In this document: one piece after another, positions 16,355 through 26,084 of the stretch
Layout: the number at the start of each line of letters is the position of its first letter
Numbering within the stretch: the stretch's first letter is position 1
DNA from: Saprospiraceae bacterium
GTDB taxonomy: Bacteria > Bacteroidota > Bacteroidia > Chitinophagales > Saprospiraceae
Length of the DNA: 45,950 bases
Direction: 5' to 3'
NCBI GenBank assembly: GCA_020627965.1
Contig: JAHDFX010000015.1
Span: 1 to 45,950, forward strand
Translations under genes and position numbers: made by a program
The notes under the pieces: model-generated
What the model was told of the DNA's origin: nothing
What the model saw: only the letters and a program-made list of their open reading frames with translations
The model's database searches: none

Positions 16355-17537
16355 GTACGCCCATTTCTTTACCTATTTTGATAAATGAAGCTATAGCTTT
16401 ATCCAAATGATGTTGCTCATGTGCGGCAGAGAGTTGTACACGTATGCGGGCCTGCCCTCTGGGTACTACAGGAAAAAAGAAACCAATTACATATACACCT
16501 TCGTCGAGTAATTTGGCAGCCATTTCCTGAGCTATTTTAGCATCGTACAACATGATTGGCACAATAGGGTGTTCTCCTTCTTTGATATCAAAACCGGCTG
16601 CGGTCATTTTATTGCGAAAATAATGCGTATTATATTCCAGTTTATCTCTTAATTCTGTACTTGCAGATAATAATTCCAGTGCTTTAATGGATGCTCCGAC
16701 AATGCTTGGCGCTACTGTATTGGAAAATAGGTAAGGACGAGAACGCTGACGTAGTATATCAACGATTTCCTTTCTTCCTGAGGTGAAACCTCCACTAGCT
16801 CCGCCCAATGCTTTTCCCAAGGTACCAGTGATAATATCTATACGCCCCATAACGTCTTTGTGCTCATGGGTACCTCTTCCTGTTTTGCCCATAAAACCAC
16901 TAGCATGACATTCGTCGATCATTACAATAGCATCATATTTATCAGCCAGATCACATATTTTATCTAATTGGGCAATTGTACCATCCATTGAAAAAACGCC
17001 ATCGGTAACTATGATACGAGAACGATACTGCTGAGCTTCTTTTAGTTTTTCTTCCAGATCGATCATGTCATTATGTACGTATCGCATCCGTGCTGCTTTG
17101 CACAAACGTACACCATCAATGATGGACGCATGATTCAGGGTATCGGAGATGATAACATCCTCTTTATTAAATAAAGGCTCGAATACACCACCATTGGCAT
17201 CAAAAGCAGCTGCGTATAAAATGGTGTCTTCTGTACCTAGAAATTCTGAAATTTTTTGTTCAAGTTCTTTGTGAATATCTTGTGTACCACAGATAAAACG
17301 AACGGAAGACAGACCATAGCCACGTGAGTCGATAGTATCTTTAGCTGCCTGTAATAAATCAGGATGAGCAGATAATCCGAGGTAATTATTGGCACAAAAA
17401 TTAATGACTTCTTTGCCCGAGTCAAGCCCTATATCCGCTGCCTGATGTGTTGTAATAACACGCTCTTCTTTGTACAAACCAGCTTCTTTTATAGCCGCTA
17501 GCTCTTGTTGAAGGCGTAATTGTAAATTCGTGTTCAT
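16347..17537 (-). CDS. kbl: 2-amino-3-ketobutyrate CoA ligase
   Basis: A 396-residue PLP enzyme that converts 2-amino-3-ketobutyrate and CoA to glycine and acetyl-CoA, the second step of threonine breakdown. Length and sequence fit: [31 protein letters not shown], the DECHASGF block (Asp about 208), and the cofactor lysine in [13 protein letters not shown] (Lys about 242). As a member of the alpha-oxoamine synthase family it could in principle use another acyl-CoA, but the RFICGTQ and SRPYLFSN segments favour Kbl. Its start overlaps the upstream epimerase stop by 4 bp (ATGA), so it is translated with the tail of the polysaccharide gene run. The threonine dehydrogenase usually paired with Kbl is not in the window. 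Confidence 0.9.
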   Translation of the reverse strand: MNTNLQLRLQQELAAIKEAGLYKEERVITTHQAADIGLDSGKEVINFCANNYLGLSAHPDLLQAAKDTIDSRGYGLSSVRFICGTQDIHKELEQKISEFLGTEDTILYAAAFDANGGVFEPLFNKEDVIISDTLNHASIIDGVRLCKAARMRYVHNDMIDLEEKLKEAQQYRSRIIVTDGVFSMDGTIAQLDKICDLADKYDAIVMIDECHASGFMGKTGRGTHEHKDVMGRIDIITGTLGKALGGASGGFTSGRKEIVDILRQRSRPYLFSNTVAPSIVGASIKALELLSASTELRDKLEYNTHYFRNKMTAAGFDIKEGEHPIVPIMLYDAKIAQEMAAKLLDEGVYVIGFFFPVVPRGQARIRVQLSAAHEQHHLDKAIASFIKIGKEMGVLK

Positions 17538-18496
17538 AATAATTTTTTCTTAAGAAGCGAATTTCGGAAAAGCTGAAGTCCTTTCTTAAATGAGAGAGAA
17601 GGCTGATAGCCCAACAAACGTTGAGCTTTTTCAATATCGGCACAAGTCATCAAGAGATCACCTGCCTGCGCAGGTAAGTGATTGATAATGGCTTTAGTTT
17701 CAAATACTTCTTCTAGCGTTTGGATCAGCTCTTTCATACTGATCGTTTTGTTATTCCCCAGATTGATGACTTCAAACAAGCTTTTATCATAAGAAATAGC
17801 CTGCCGCAATCCCTGAATAATATCCTTCACAAAGGTATAATCACGCCCTGAGTCAAGAGAGCCAAAAACAGGTATAGGTTCTCCGTTTATCATCTTTCTG
17901 GCAAATTTATGAATGGCGAGGTCGGGGCGTTGGCGTGGACCGTAAACGGTGAAGAAACGAAGTGCTAAAAAACGAATGCCGTATAATTGGCTATATGAAT
18001 GTCCTAATAGTTCTGAAGCTAACTTAGAGCAGGCATAAGGACTCACCGGACGAAGATTTTGGTCGTTCTCCGACCAGGGAAAATTGGTATTTAAACCATA
18101 TACGCTACTCGAAGAGGTGAAGATAAATTGTGGAATATTGAGTTCTCTTGCCAGCTCCAGCATATTCTGGGTTCCTTGTGTATTGACAAAAGAATACACT
18201 CTGGGATTTGTTACAGAAGGACGGACTCCGGTTTTTGCAGCAAGGTGAACAATGGCATCATACGGGGCTTTAAGTTGATCACTCAATGCTACATAATCTG
18301 TAACATCTAATTGTAGAAATTTAAAATTGTCGCCATATTGCTGGCATCGATGGAGGTTTTGCTCTTTAATACTTACATCATAAAACGGATCAAGGTTATC
18401 CACTACCGTCACCTGCCAGCCTTCACTTAGCATTTGTTCGGTCAGATGACTTCCAATGAAACCTGCCCCTCCGGTGATGAGTATTTTATGATTCAT
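17534..18496 (-). CDS. UDP-glucuronate 4-epimerase-like sugar epimerase
   Basis: A 320-residue extended short-chain dehydrogenase acting on a nucleotide sugar. The NAD-binding loop is GGAGFIG (residues 9-15). The catalytic set is visible as SSSSVYG and SPYACSKLA (Tyr-x-x-x-Lys, Tyr about 152). The segment [18 protein letters not shown] after the second strand and [10 protein letters not shown] near the C-terminus are like UDP-glucuronate 4-epimerases, which make UDP-galacturonate. UDP-glucose 4-epimerase or another NDP-sugar activity cannot be excluded. It has its own candidate promoter and a 140-bp upstream gap, so it may be partly independent of the genes before it. Confidence 0.8.
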   Translation of the reverse strand: MNHKILITGGAGFIGSHLTEQMLSEGWQVTVVDNLDPFYDVSIKEQNLHRCQQYGDNFKFLQLDVTDYVALSDQLKAPYDAIVHLAAKTGVRPSVTNPRVYSFVNTQGTQNMLELARELNIPQFIFTSSSSVYGLNTNFPWSENDQNLRPVSPYACSKLASELLGHSYSQLYGIRFLALRFFTVYGPRQRPDLAIHKFARKMINGEPIPVFGSLDSGRDYTFVKDIIQGLRQAISYDKSLFEVINLGNNKTISMKELIQTLEEVFETKAIINHLPAQAGDLLMTCADIEKAQRLLGYQPSLSFKKGLQLFRNSLLKKKLL

Positions 18497-18515
18497 ATAC
18501 CTTGAAAATGGTGGG

Positions 18516-18523
18516 CAAAGTTA
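18516..18523 (-). promoter_or_regulatory. Candidate Bacteroidota -7 box upstream of the epimerase
   Basis: On the minus strand the sequence is TAACTTTG, an exact match to the TAnnTTTG -7 consensus of the Bacteroidota primary sigma factor. A -33 TTTG is not present at the usual distance (TTCT is the best). The box lies about 20 bp upstream of the epimerase ATG and would give a very short leader. The 140-bp gap here is one of only two sizeable gaps in the whole polysaccharide gene run. Confidence 0.45.
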
Positions 18524-18636
18524 CGGTATAATTTAGGTATTTTAGAATAATATTGCAGACAGTTCGTATTGATATAATTTGAAGCCCGGGAGTAATTTCT
18601 AAAAGGGCTTAAACTTTTATTGTGCAGCATCAAGAG

Positions 18637-19935
18637 TTATCCTTTTTTTTCTACGACATCTCTATATTCTGGTTGTCTGCCCTTATTTATTTCTATAACT
18701 GCAAAAACAACAGCTGTAGCGCATAATACTTCACTATTATTGAGTCCATTATGGGCTGCACCATACATCTGTATGGTCACAACTACTAATAAACTTAGGG
18801 ATAAAAAGCGGTATGGCGGATCAACTATCCAAAAATAACTTCTATAATAAGAAGAAAAAATAAAGATTAATAAAGCTGCAAAGGGGATAATGCCTCCTTC
18901 TCCCCAAACCATCAAATAGGTATTGTGTGCGCCTAATTTATGAACGGGTAGATTATTGAAAGAAGATGTTCCATACCCCAGAATAGGATTGGCTTTAATC
19001 ATTCCTATTGCTTCGTTCCATATTAGAGAGCGGTCTGTCGTTGTATCCTCATCAAGTTGGCCTTGGGCAAGTTGTGCAATCTGAAGCAATCGCTCTGCCT
19101 GTTGAAAGGAAAGGGTACTTGCTGCGGCTTTTATTTGTGGTAGAGAATAAATTATACCTGCGGCAACAATAATAATAAAGGTTACAAAATTCCTTCTCGA
19201 CGTTCTATTATTTTTCATAAAAAAGAAAATATTATAAAAAAGGAATAGCAGCAATAATAGGACTTGAGTAATGATGGCAGCCTTGGAAAAAGTAAGTACC
19301 CCTGCATATAATGTTAGTGGCAACATTCCGACAAAAAACAAATAGGGTATAATTCGCTTACTTTTCAGGATAAAAAACAGCACAAAAGCCATTGTAAAAC
19401 TCACATGTACTCCTGCCAGATTGGGGTTTGCAAAAAGACCATTCGCTCTACCACCACCAGAAGCAAGTGGAGACAGTACTCCTGTAAATATATTAGTGAG
19501 TACGCTTAAGGGAGTTATTAGCGTCACCAAAACCAAGACAAGAGCAATAATAGCCAGGGAAGTCAGTAATTTATTTTTATCCGCAGCATACACTAAATAT
19601 TTATAAATTGCATACAGCAAAATAATTCCGGGTGCATGTTTCCTGAATACCCGGTAATAATCTGTGTATTCACTATGCACATGTTCAAAAATAAACCATG
19701 TACAGCTCCCTATTACCAGCATTGATATAATACAAAAATTCAAGGCTTGGTGTGGAAAAGTAAGTTTTTTATAGCGAAATAGATAATAACAAATAACCAG
19801 GCAGAAAAAGAGAATAAAAGAAGAAAAAGCCGCAGCGATGTCAGTAAACAGGAAAAATATCCCATTGAAATTTCCGAATACAATCAGAATTATTCCAAAA
19901 AAACATAAATCTAATAATCTAGAGACTCTAATCAC
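18637..19935 (-). CDS. O-antigen polymerase / ligase (Wzy_C-like) membrane protein
   Basis: A 432-residue inner-membrane protein with about 10-12 hydrophobic segments. The Wzy/WaaL signature is present: NGLFANPNLAGVHVSFTMAF (about 165-184), then a long extracytoplasmic loop with DRSLIWNEAIGMIKANPILG (about 304-323), GYGTSSF and a conserved H-N (LGAHNTYLMVWGE). Such proteins join lipid-linked repeat units into a polymer or ligate the polymer to an acceptor. With a Wzx-like flippase in the same gene run the polymerase role is more likely. The start is GTG at 19933-19935; an in-frame stop lies a few codons upstream and no ATG precedes. It follows the beta-helix lipoprotein gene by 17 bp. Confidence 0.85.
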   Translation of the reverse strand: MIRVSRLLDLCFFGIILIVFGNFNGIFFLFTDIAAAFSSFILFFCLVICYYLFRYKKLTFPHQALNFCIISMLVIGSCTWFIFEHVHSEYTDYYRVFRKHAPGIILLYAIYKYLVYAADKNKLLTSLAIIALVLVLVTLITPLSVLTNIFTGVLSPLASGGGRANGLFANPNLAGVHVSFTMAFVLFFILKSKRIIPYLFFVGMLPLTLYAGVLTFSKAAIITQVLLLLLFLFYNIFFFMKNNRTSRRNFVTFIIIVAAGIIYSLPQIKAAASTLSFQQAERLLQIAQLAQGQLDEDTTTDRSLIWNEAIGMIKANPILGYGTSSFNNLPVHKLGAHNTYLMVWGEGGIIPFAALLIFIFSSYYRSYFWIVDPPYRFLSLSLLVVVTIQMYGAAHNGLNNSEVLCATAVVFAVIEINKGRQPEYRDVVEKKG

Positions 19936-19952
19936 CAGCTTGAATTTTTATA

Positions 19953-21551
19953 TTAAAGGATGTCAGGAATTATTATCCTTTCAGGCTTTGTCCATCGTTT
20001 TCTATAAAAAACATAATCCCCTTGAACAGAGTAACGACTCGTAAGAACTACGCGGTTTTGTTGTTCTGCTTTGGAATCCTCTATATGTTTAGTGTACCTG
20101 TCTACCACCCAATAATTCCCTTTAAATGTTCTGGCATTTCGATGCACTTTAAACGGAGGTTGTGGGCAATCCAATATAAGATTATTTGCAAATAAACCTG
20201 ATATTGTATTTCCTGTTCCCAGATAAAACTTAGCTTTTTTGATGGTATTATGTTCAAAGCGTGCATCCATATAGCTAACTAAAGCATACCCTGAATTGTC
20301 ACTTTTATCGTTAATATTGTAAAAAATATTATTTATTACAGTGATGTCGGTGACTTTTTCATTAGGAAATTGTTTGCTTGTACCCGGTCCGATGGAAATA
20401 CCTCGTGAAACATCAAACATCACATTATTTTCAATTAGGATATTGGAAGCATTTCTATGTATTACAATACCTGAGCCATGGCTGCTTCCAGAACAACTGG
20501 TATCCGTTGTTCTAAATCCCCAAATCCGGTTGTTCGTGACCCTTACTTTATCACTTGCTAAGGAAGATTTAGTTCCTACTTTTATATCTACACCATCCTC
20601 TGCACATGCTTTTTCTTCTCCGTCTTTATATGTATATAACCTCTTAGTTATATACAGGTCATTATTATCAATAATGGTTCCTGGCACTTCGCCTGTAGTT
20701 GGTGCATTTCTGCCCTTCTTTTCCATATAGAGTAGTTGTACCCCATCTGTTACATCGTATATCTCATTATCAACAACTTTGTTTCCTCTTGATACTCTGC
20801 CTTGCGTTGCAGATATAGTAATTCCTATATTGTCTGATGTGAAACCTTCTATTTTATCTCGAATTACACAGTTTTGGATCGTATTGTTATGACTGTTGGA
20901 TATTCTTATACCATTACCTGTAACCACTTGTTCTATCAGGCAATAATTCAACACATTATTATTTGCTTCTTCTTCAAAAGAGTTATATAAACCTCCCCAT
21001 TTTCCTCGCCTTTCAGTCTGATTTCCTCGAAAAGTAATTCCGTGCATCACCCAATTACTGATTTCATGGAATCGAAAACGCTCTATAACAACTTCTTTTT
21101 TTAATGTTTTTAGTTGGACAGGATGTGGAGGGCTATAGGGGCTTGCTGTTTCAGGATTGTAATACATCAAGACTTTCATCTGTTGAAGCGTTCCTGAGCT
21201 GGGTGGTCGAAAATCCCCCCATTTACGATAATCGCCCGGCGTTACCAGGAAATAATTAATTTTCGGATTTTGGGCGATGCACTGTCGCCAGCTTTTATAA
21301 GGTGAAGAGAGCTTGATTATGAGCGCATCTTTACGTTTATGTAATGGCATGTTGGTTGGTGCATCCAGCATATTTAAGTCTACAGCATATTTACTTTTAG
21401 TAAATTGAGCTGCTGTTCTCTGAGATTGGACAGGTTTTCTGAACCCAACTTTATCAGCGTTCATCTTATCTGATGTCTTATTAGATGATGTCGTTTTGCA
21501 GGCAGTGACGACAATAAGGGCAACAGCAATGATTAAGCAGAAATATTTCAT
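19953..21551 (-). CDS. Lipoprotein with right-handed beta-helix
   Basis: A 532-residue exported protein. The signal ends in ALIVVTAC with the lipid-bearing Cys at residue 18. From about residue 130 to 480 there are repeated short strands of the parallel beta-helix type (GNGIRISNSHNNTIQNCVIR, NKVVDNEIYDVTDGVQ, GSGIVIHRNASNILIENNVM), as in polysaccharide lyases, C5-epimerases and carbohydrate-binding NosD-like proteins. I see no diagnostic catalytic triad. Between the polymerase and the bi-domain dehydrogenase gene, it is more likely to edit, bind or trim the exported polymer than to act in nutrition. Gaps to neighbours are 16-17 bp. Confidence 0.8.
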   Translation of the reverse strand: MKYFCLIIAVALIVVTACKTTSSNKTSDKMNADKVGFRKPVQSQRTAAQFTKSKYAVDLNMLDAPTNMPLHKRKDALIIKLSSPYKSWRQCIAQNPKINYFLVTPGDYRKWGDFRPPSSGTLQQMKVLMYYNPETASPYSPPHPVQLKTLKKEVVIERFRFHEISNWVMHGITFRGNQTERRGKWGGLYNSFEEEANNNVLNYCLIEQVVTGNGIRISNSHNNTIQNCVIRDKIEGFTSDNIGITISATQGRVSRGNKVVDNEIYDVTDGVQLLYMEKKGRNAPTTGEVPGTIIDNNDLYITKRLYTYKDGEEKACAEDGVDIKVGTKSSLASDKVRVTNNRIWGFRTTDTSCSGSSHGSGIVIHRNASNILIENNVMFDVSRGISIGPGTSKQFPNEKVTDITVINNIFYNINDKSDNSGYALVSYMDARFEHNTIKKAKFYLGTGNTISGLFANNLILDCPQPPFKVHRNARTFKGNYWVVDRYTKHIEDSKAEQQNRVVLTSRYSVQGDYVFYRKRWTKPERIIIPDIL

Positions 21552-21567
21552 ACCCAGTTAAATTTTA

Positions 21568-23685
21568 TCAGATTTTGACCCATCCTCCGGTGGTTAAAGA
21601 CTCCACAGCGGCTATGCTTGCTTCTGTAGTATTTATGACCTCTTCGAAGGGTATCGTAGCACCACCTCCACTTTTTACGCTTTCTACAAACCGCCTGAAT
21701 TGTTCATAATGTCCTTTGTCCTGCGATTTTTTCATGCCACTCCCTTTAAAACCGTAGTATTTCGACTGTCTGAAATTGTCAATTATCATTGTCCGGTTTT
21801 GAGAATATACCTCAACCCTTTCTTTTGAATAGGCTTTATTTCCATTAGGGAAATAATTGATAACGCCTTGCGAACCATTTCGGTAACGCAAAAGTATGGA
21901 AACATTATCAGTATTTTCTTCAAAATTCGTTCCGAAGGCATTAGCGACTACACTATCTACCAAACTTCCTGTCAGGAAAGTCATCAGGTCGATCAGGTGG
22001 CAGGCTTCTCCAATGATTCTTCCTCCACCTGTTTCCATATCCTGTACCCAATGATCGGCAGGGATAAAACCAGCATTCATAGTGGCAATAACATTGATGG
22101 GCGTATTATCATTGCCTAATTGTTTTTTGGCGTCTTGTATAAAGGGAGAAAACCGGCGATTAAAACCTACTGTAAGCATGCTGTTTTGCTGCTGCCAGGC
22201 TGCCACGATCTCAGCCAATTCTGTTCTGTTTATTGCTAGTGGTTTCTCTACGAACACATGTTTTCCTGCCTGTAGTGCCTCTACAACCTGAGTGGCATGT
22301 TGGTTATGACGGGTGGTTATAAGTACTGCATCTACCTCATTGTCCGAAAGGATATCAGAGTAATTAGTTGTAGAATTGGCGATACCGTATTTTTTTGCTG
22401 TTGTTGTTCCGGAAAGACCTCTTGCACTGGCAATATACTTAATGTCAGCATTGAGTTTTTTAAGTGTGGGCAGAATCATTGCTTTTGTAAAATTTCCTGC
22501 GCCAATGACACCCAATACACCTTTTTTCCCTTCAAACTGTTTATCTGTTACGAGTACATTGGTGTTTTCCTGTCTTGCTGTAGCCGGATATTTTAATACA
22601 TAAGCAATACCTTTTGCCTTGTCAATATTATTGTAAATATTCCCATAATCATCCAGTTCTATTTCTTCACTGATAAGTCCTTTAACATCTAGTCTTCCTT
22701 TTGCGACAGCATTTAAAACGGCTTCAAAATTCCGCTTTTCTGTCCAGCGTACATAAGGCATTGGATAATCATTGCCTTTGGTTTCATATTCTTCATCGTA
22801 ACGCCCTGGTCCATAGGAACAAGAGACCTGAAAAGACAATTCTTTTTCATAAAAATCAGATCGCTGGATATTCAATCCAATTACGCCCACCAATACAATA
22901 CGTCCACGTTTGCGGCTCATTTGGGCTGCCTGGGAGATTACTTCGTCACTTTTTGTAGAAGCCGTAATCAATACACCATCGGCGCCTGCTCCGCCAGTCA
23001 GGTTTTCGACAAGTGCTACCGGATTAGTCGTATCTGTAACCGCAATAGCATTGACACCCCAGCTTTTTGCCAGTGCTACTTTTTGAGGGTCAAAATCTAG
23101 TCCGATCACTTCACAACCATTTGCCATTAATAACTGTGCCGCCATCAAACCGATAAGTCCAAGTCCGGTCACTACGATTGTTTCTCCAAAAGTAGGATCA
23201 AGCAAACGTACACCCTGTAAAGCAATGGCTCCAATGACCGTAAAACTGGCTTCTTCATAACTGACTTCATCTGGTATTTTTGCTGCTAAGTTCTTAGGCA
23301 CACAGACGACCTCTGCATGATGCCCGTTGGAAATAACCCGATCTCCCACTTTAAAGTCTGATACGCCTTTTCCAACAGCGACAACCTCTCCTGCATTACA
23401 ATAACCCAATGGTAATGGGTCGTTGAGCTTACGCATCACTGCTTCGACTGTTGGTTTTAAGCCGTCTGATTTTACTTTTTGAAGTACCTGTTTGACTTTC
23501 TCAGGCTGTTGACGGGCTTTACTGATATAGCCAGCTTTCCCAAAATTAACTAACATGCGTTCTGTGCCCAATGACACCAAACTGCGATGTGTTCGTATCA
23601 GTATGTGCCCAGACCGAACCTGTGGCACAGGTACTTCTTCCAGTATAGTTTCCCCTGATTTTAAATCTTGTATAATTTGTTTCAT
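21568..23685 (-). CDS. Bi-domain dehydrogenase (MDR plus Gfo/Idh/MocA)
   Basis: A 705-residue fusion. Residues about 1-360 are a zinc-type alcohol-dehydrogenase-like MDR domain with a Rossmann segment VVTGLGLIGLMAAQLL; the catalytic zinc Cys pattern is not the classical one (NAGEVVAVG lacks GHE). Residues about 385-705 are a Gfo/Idh/MocA domain with GVIGAGNF (about 390) and HVFVEKPLAIN (about 474-484), the sugar-oxidoreductase EKP motif. This fusion recurs in bacterial exopolysaccharide clusters, commonly near heparinase-like or alginate-type genes and AsnB, as here. The substrate is probably a nucleotide sugar or sugar acid, but I cannot name it. The start overlaps the preceding gene by 4 bp. 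Confidence 0.9.
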   Translation of the reverse strand: MKQIIQDLKSGETILEEVPVPQVRSGHILIRTHRSLVSLGTERMLVNFGKAGYISKARQQPEKVKQVLQKVKSDGLKPTVEAVMRKLNDPLPLGYCNAGEVVAVGKGVSDFKVGDRVISNGHHAEVVCVPKNLAAKIPDEVSYEEASFTVIGAIALQGVRLLDPTFGETIVVTGLGLIGLMAAQLLMANGCEVIGLDFDPQKVALAKSWGVNAIAVTDTTNPVALVENLTGGAGADGVLITASTKSDEVISQAAQMSRKRGRIVLVGVIGLNIQRSDFYEKELSFQVSCSYGPGRYDEEYETKGNDYPMPYVRWTEKRNFEAVLNAVAKGRLDVKGLISEEIELDDYGNIYNNIDKAKGIAYVLKYPATARQENTNVLVTDKQFEGKKGVLGVIGAGNFTKAMILPTLKKLNADIKYIASARGLSGTTTAKKYGIANSTTNYSDILSDNEVDAVLITTRHNQHATQVVEALQAGKHVFVEKPLAINRTELAEIVAAWQQQNSMLTVGFNRRFSPFIQDAKKQLGNDNTPINVIATMNAGFIPADHWVQDMETGGGRIIGEACHLIDLMTFLTGSLVDSVVANAFGTNFEENTDNVSILLRYRNGSQGVINYFPNGNKAYSKERVEVYSQNRTMIIDNFRQSKYYGFKGSGMKKSQDKGHYEQFRRFVESVKSGGGATIPFEEVINTTEASIAAVESLTTGGWVKI

Positions 23686-24626
23686 TGAATATCGTTCATT
23701 GTGCTCACTTCCATTACTTCTTCATTCATTGCCTGTAAGCCGAAAATGTATTTAATGACTTCTTCCCTGACTTCAACCCCAAAATGAAATGGATCGTTAT
23801 ATAATTCTTTATCCCTTGTTAACATACTTTTTTTATGAAAATTATATGTTTTGCCTAGCGAGTATATATCCTCGATAAAATGGTTTAATTCTTTTTCCTT
23901 ACCTGACAAAACAAGTTGATCCTGAAGGTCTCTATGAGTGGGTAAAATTACAAAAGAAAGTTCAATTCCTTTTTTATTACAATGTTCAGTTATCTTCTCC
24001 AACTCTTTGTAAAACTCCACAGGATAAGTATAATCTTTATAGAGTACATTAGCTGCTGTCTCTAACTGTTTTTTCCAAAATTTTTCTTTGTCCTTCGGTT
24101 TCCCTACCACTTCGTTTTTTCCGGTAAACGTATTTTTTAATATTAAAAAGCTGCTATTGATGACCGATTGGTTAATAAAATACAAGCCTTTATTATTCAA
24201 AATATTTCCTGCTTCTTTACAGCGATTTTTTCTTTTCAGTCCGTTATATGACTCCAAATTTATACCTATGTATACTTTTTTTAAATTTGTTTTCTTATCA
24301 GCGTACCAAAATGTCTGGATAGTTTCGGGTAATGTTCCACCGCCATAAGCAAAGTTGTAAGCAGAAACTCCAGTCAGCCTATCTATTAATTCATTTGATA
24401 ATAATGCCATTCTGGAATCGCCTAATAAAATGATAGGATTGGGGTTTTTATCAAATTCCAAATATTTCCAGAGCGCATAATTAAGTCGGTAAGCTGTATT
24501 TTTCTTTTGTTCTTGAGAAAATACTTTGCTTTCAAACATATTGTAAGGGTCAATAAGAGCAATTGCCAGACAAAATAATATGACTGGCACTATAAACAAT
24601 AAAATTTTTCTGATGAATATTTTCAT
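23682..24626 (-). CDS. SGNH-type membrane-anchored acyl-handling protein
   Basis: A 314-residue protein with one N-terminal membrane anchor (ILLFIVPVILFCLAIALI) and the rest probably periplasmic. GDSR at residues 69-72 fits SGNH block I (GDS) and DPFHFG (about 278) gives the D-x-x-H of block V. The layout is that of the AlgJ/AlgX or DltD-like partners that take acyl groups handed over by an MBOAT protein and place them on a polymer. It lies 2 bp after the MBOAT stop codon, which supports that pairing. Overall similarity to known families looks low, so the exact family is open. Confidence 0.75.
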   Translation of the reverse strand: MKIFIRKILLFIVPVILFCLAIALIDPYNMFESKVFSQEQKKNTAYRLNYALWKYLEFDKNPNPIILLGDSRMALLSNELIDRLTGVSAYNFAYGGGTLPETIQTFWYADKKTNLKKVYIGINLESYNGLKRKNRCKEAGNILNNKGLYFINQSVINSSFLILKNTFTGKNEVVGKPKDKEKFWKKQLETAANVLYKDYTYPVEFYKELEKITEHCNKKGIELSFVILPTHRDLQDQLVLSGKEKELNHFIEDIYSLGKTYNFHKKSMLTRDKELYNDPFHFGVEVREEVIKYIFGLQAMNEEVMEVSTMNDIQ

Positions 24627-24628
24627 TG

Positions 24629-26080
24629 TTAAAATTGAAAATAGATAAATTGTGCTCCTTTGTTAAAAGCTCCGAAGTACATGATCCAAAACAGAATAAG
24701 ATAATACATACCCCACCGTAAGGGACGTTTCCATTTTGCGACGAGTTCATGAAAAGATTGATTGTACAATAGAATTTCAATGATCCCAAATAGGACAAGC
24801 GAAATACCCAGATTTATAAACTCTTTGGAAGAGGGGATAAAAGATCGCAATGCCAGCTCCAATGCCAGAGGATCTTTAAGTTGGGGCAAAAGCCCATTTG
24901 AGGTATTTTTAAAAATCAAAAACACATCACTTACATTATCGGCTCTGAAAAATACCCATGCCAGGCAAACTACAGCGAAAATAAATATTCCCTTGATAAA
25001 ATTGGGCACAAAACTAAAGGGCTTACTCTTTCTGAAAACAGTTTCTAAGGATAGAATTAGGCCGTGAATCCCTCCCCAAATCACAAATGTCCAGTTGGCC
25101 CCATGCCATAGTCCAGAAACCAAAAAAGTGACCATCAGATTAAAGATTTTTCTTGCTTCACCAACTCGATTTCCTCCTAATGGAATATATACATAATCTC
25201 GGAACCAAGTGGAGAGCGAAATGTGCCAACGTTGCCAGAACTCTCTCAAAGAAGTTGCAAAATAGGGGGTACGGAAATTGGTCATGAGGTCGAAGCCCAT
25301 CAACCTTGCCGTACCGATTGCAATATCTGAATAGCCTGAAAAGTCGCAATAGATCTGAAGGGCGAAGAAAAATGTTGCTATAATTAGTGAAATTCCCTGA
25401 AACTCTCCCGGAGAAGAATAAACAATATCTACATATTCTGCCAGACGGTCAGCAATGACAACCTTCTTGAAAAAGCCCCAAAGCATAATACGCAAGCCGC
25501 TAACTGCATATTCTTCATTAAATGTCCGTTTTTTTAGAAACTGAGGCAGCAGGTTAGAGGCACGTTCTATAGGCCCGGCGACCAATTGAGGAAAGAAAGC
25601 TACAAATGTAGAAAAGGCTATTAGGTCGCGAGTTGGTTCGAGCCTTTTTCTATAAATATCTATAGTATAACTTAGGGTTTGGAAAGTATAAAAACTTATG
25701 CCAACGGGTAAAATAATATTTAAGGTACTTTTATGTGCCTGAAAGCCAATTGTATTAAGCAATTCAACAAAAGAATCAACGAAAAAGCCATAATACTTAA
25801 AAAACCCAAGTAGCCCCAGATTTACGAATAAACTTATAAACAGGTATAACTTTCTTCTTCGTTTATTTTCAGTGTCAAAAATTGCCTGCCCTAATAAAAA
25901 ATCAATAACGGAGCTCAGGATAATTAAGGCTAAAAAACGTGGATCCCAAGCACCATAAAACACATAACTGGCAATAAGCACCAGTACGTTCTGTCCTTTC
26001 AGATTGTCTTTAAGTGCAAACCAATAGAGCAGAAATACTGCTGGAAGAAAGCATAAAAATTCTACGGAATTAAATAACAT
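24629..26080 (-). CDS. MBOAT O-acyltransferase (AlgI-like)
   Basis: A 483-residue polytopic inner-membrane protein that would move an acyl group, commonly acetyl from acetyl-CoA, across the membrane for polymer modification. Family landmarks are AGPIERASNLLPQF, CDFSGYSDIAIG, REFWQRWHISLSTWFRDYVY followed by IPLGGNR, and LWHGANWTFVIWGG, with the conserved catalytic His at about residue 325 (AlgI has His322). About 10-11 hydrophobic segments are present. With the SGNH protein directly downstream it forms an acylation pair, comparable to AlgI with AlgJ/X. It follows the first AsnB-like gene by 4 bp. Confidence 0.95.
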   Translation of the reverse strand: MLFNSVEFLCFLPAVFLLYWFALKDNLKGQNVLVLIASYVFYGAWDPRFLALIILSSVIDFLLGQAIFDTENKRRRKLYLFISLFVNLGLLGFFKYYGFFVDSFVELLNTIGFQAHKSTLNIILPVGISFYTFQTLSYTIDIYRKRLEPTRDLIAFSTFVAFFPQLVAGPIERASNLLPQFLKKRTFNEEYAVSGLRIMLWGFFKKVVIADRLAEYVDIVYSSPGEFQGISLIIATFFFALQIYCDFSGYSDIAIGTARLMGFDLMTNFRTPYFATSLREFWQRWHISLSTWFRDYVYIPLGGNRVGEARKIFNLMVTFLVSGLWHGANWTFVIWGGIHGLILSLETVFRKSKPFSFVPNFIKGIFIFAVVCLAWVFFRADNVSDVFLIFKNTSNGLLPQLKDPLALELALRSFIPSSKEFINLGISLVLFGIIEILLYNQSFHELVAKWKRPLRWGMYYLILFWIMYFGAFNKGAQFIYFQF

Positions 26081-26084
26081 AAAT

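Noticed and set aside
17534-18496. The epimerase as an NAD-dependent threonine dehydrogenase, given its link to kbl
   Set aside because: Those enzymes are also SDR proteins next to kbl, but the sugar-type features ([22 protein letters not shown]) point to a nucleotide-sugar epimerase.
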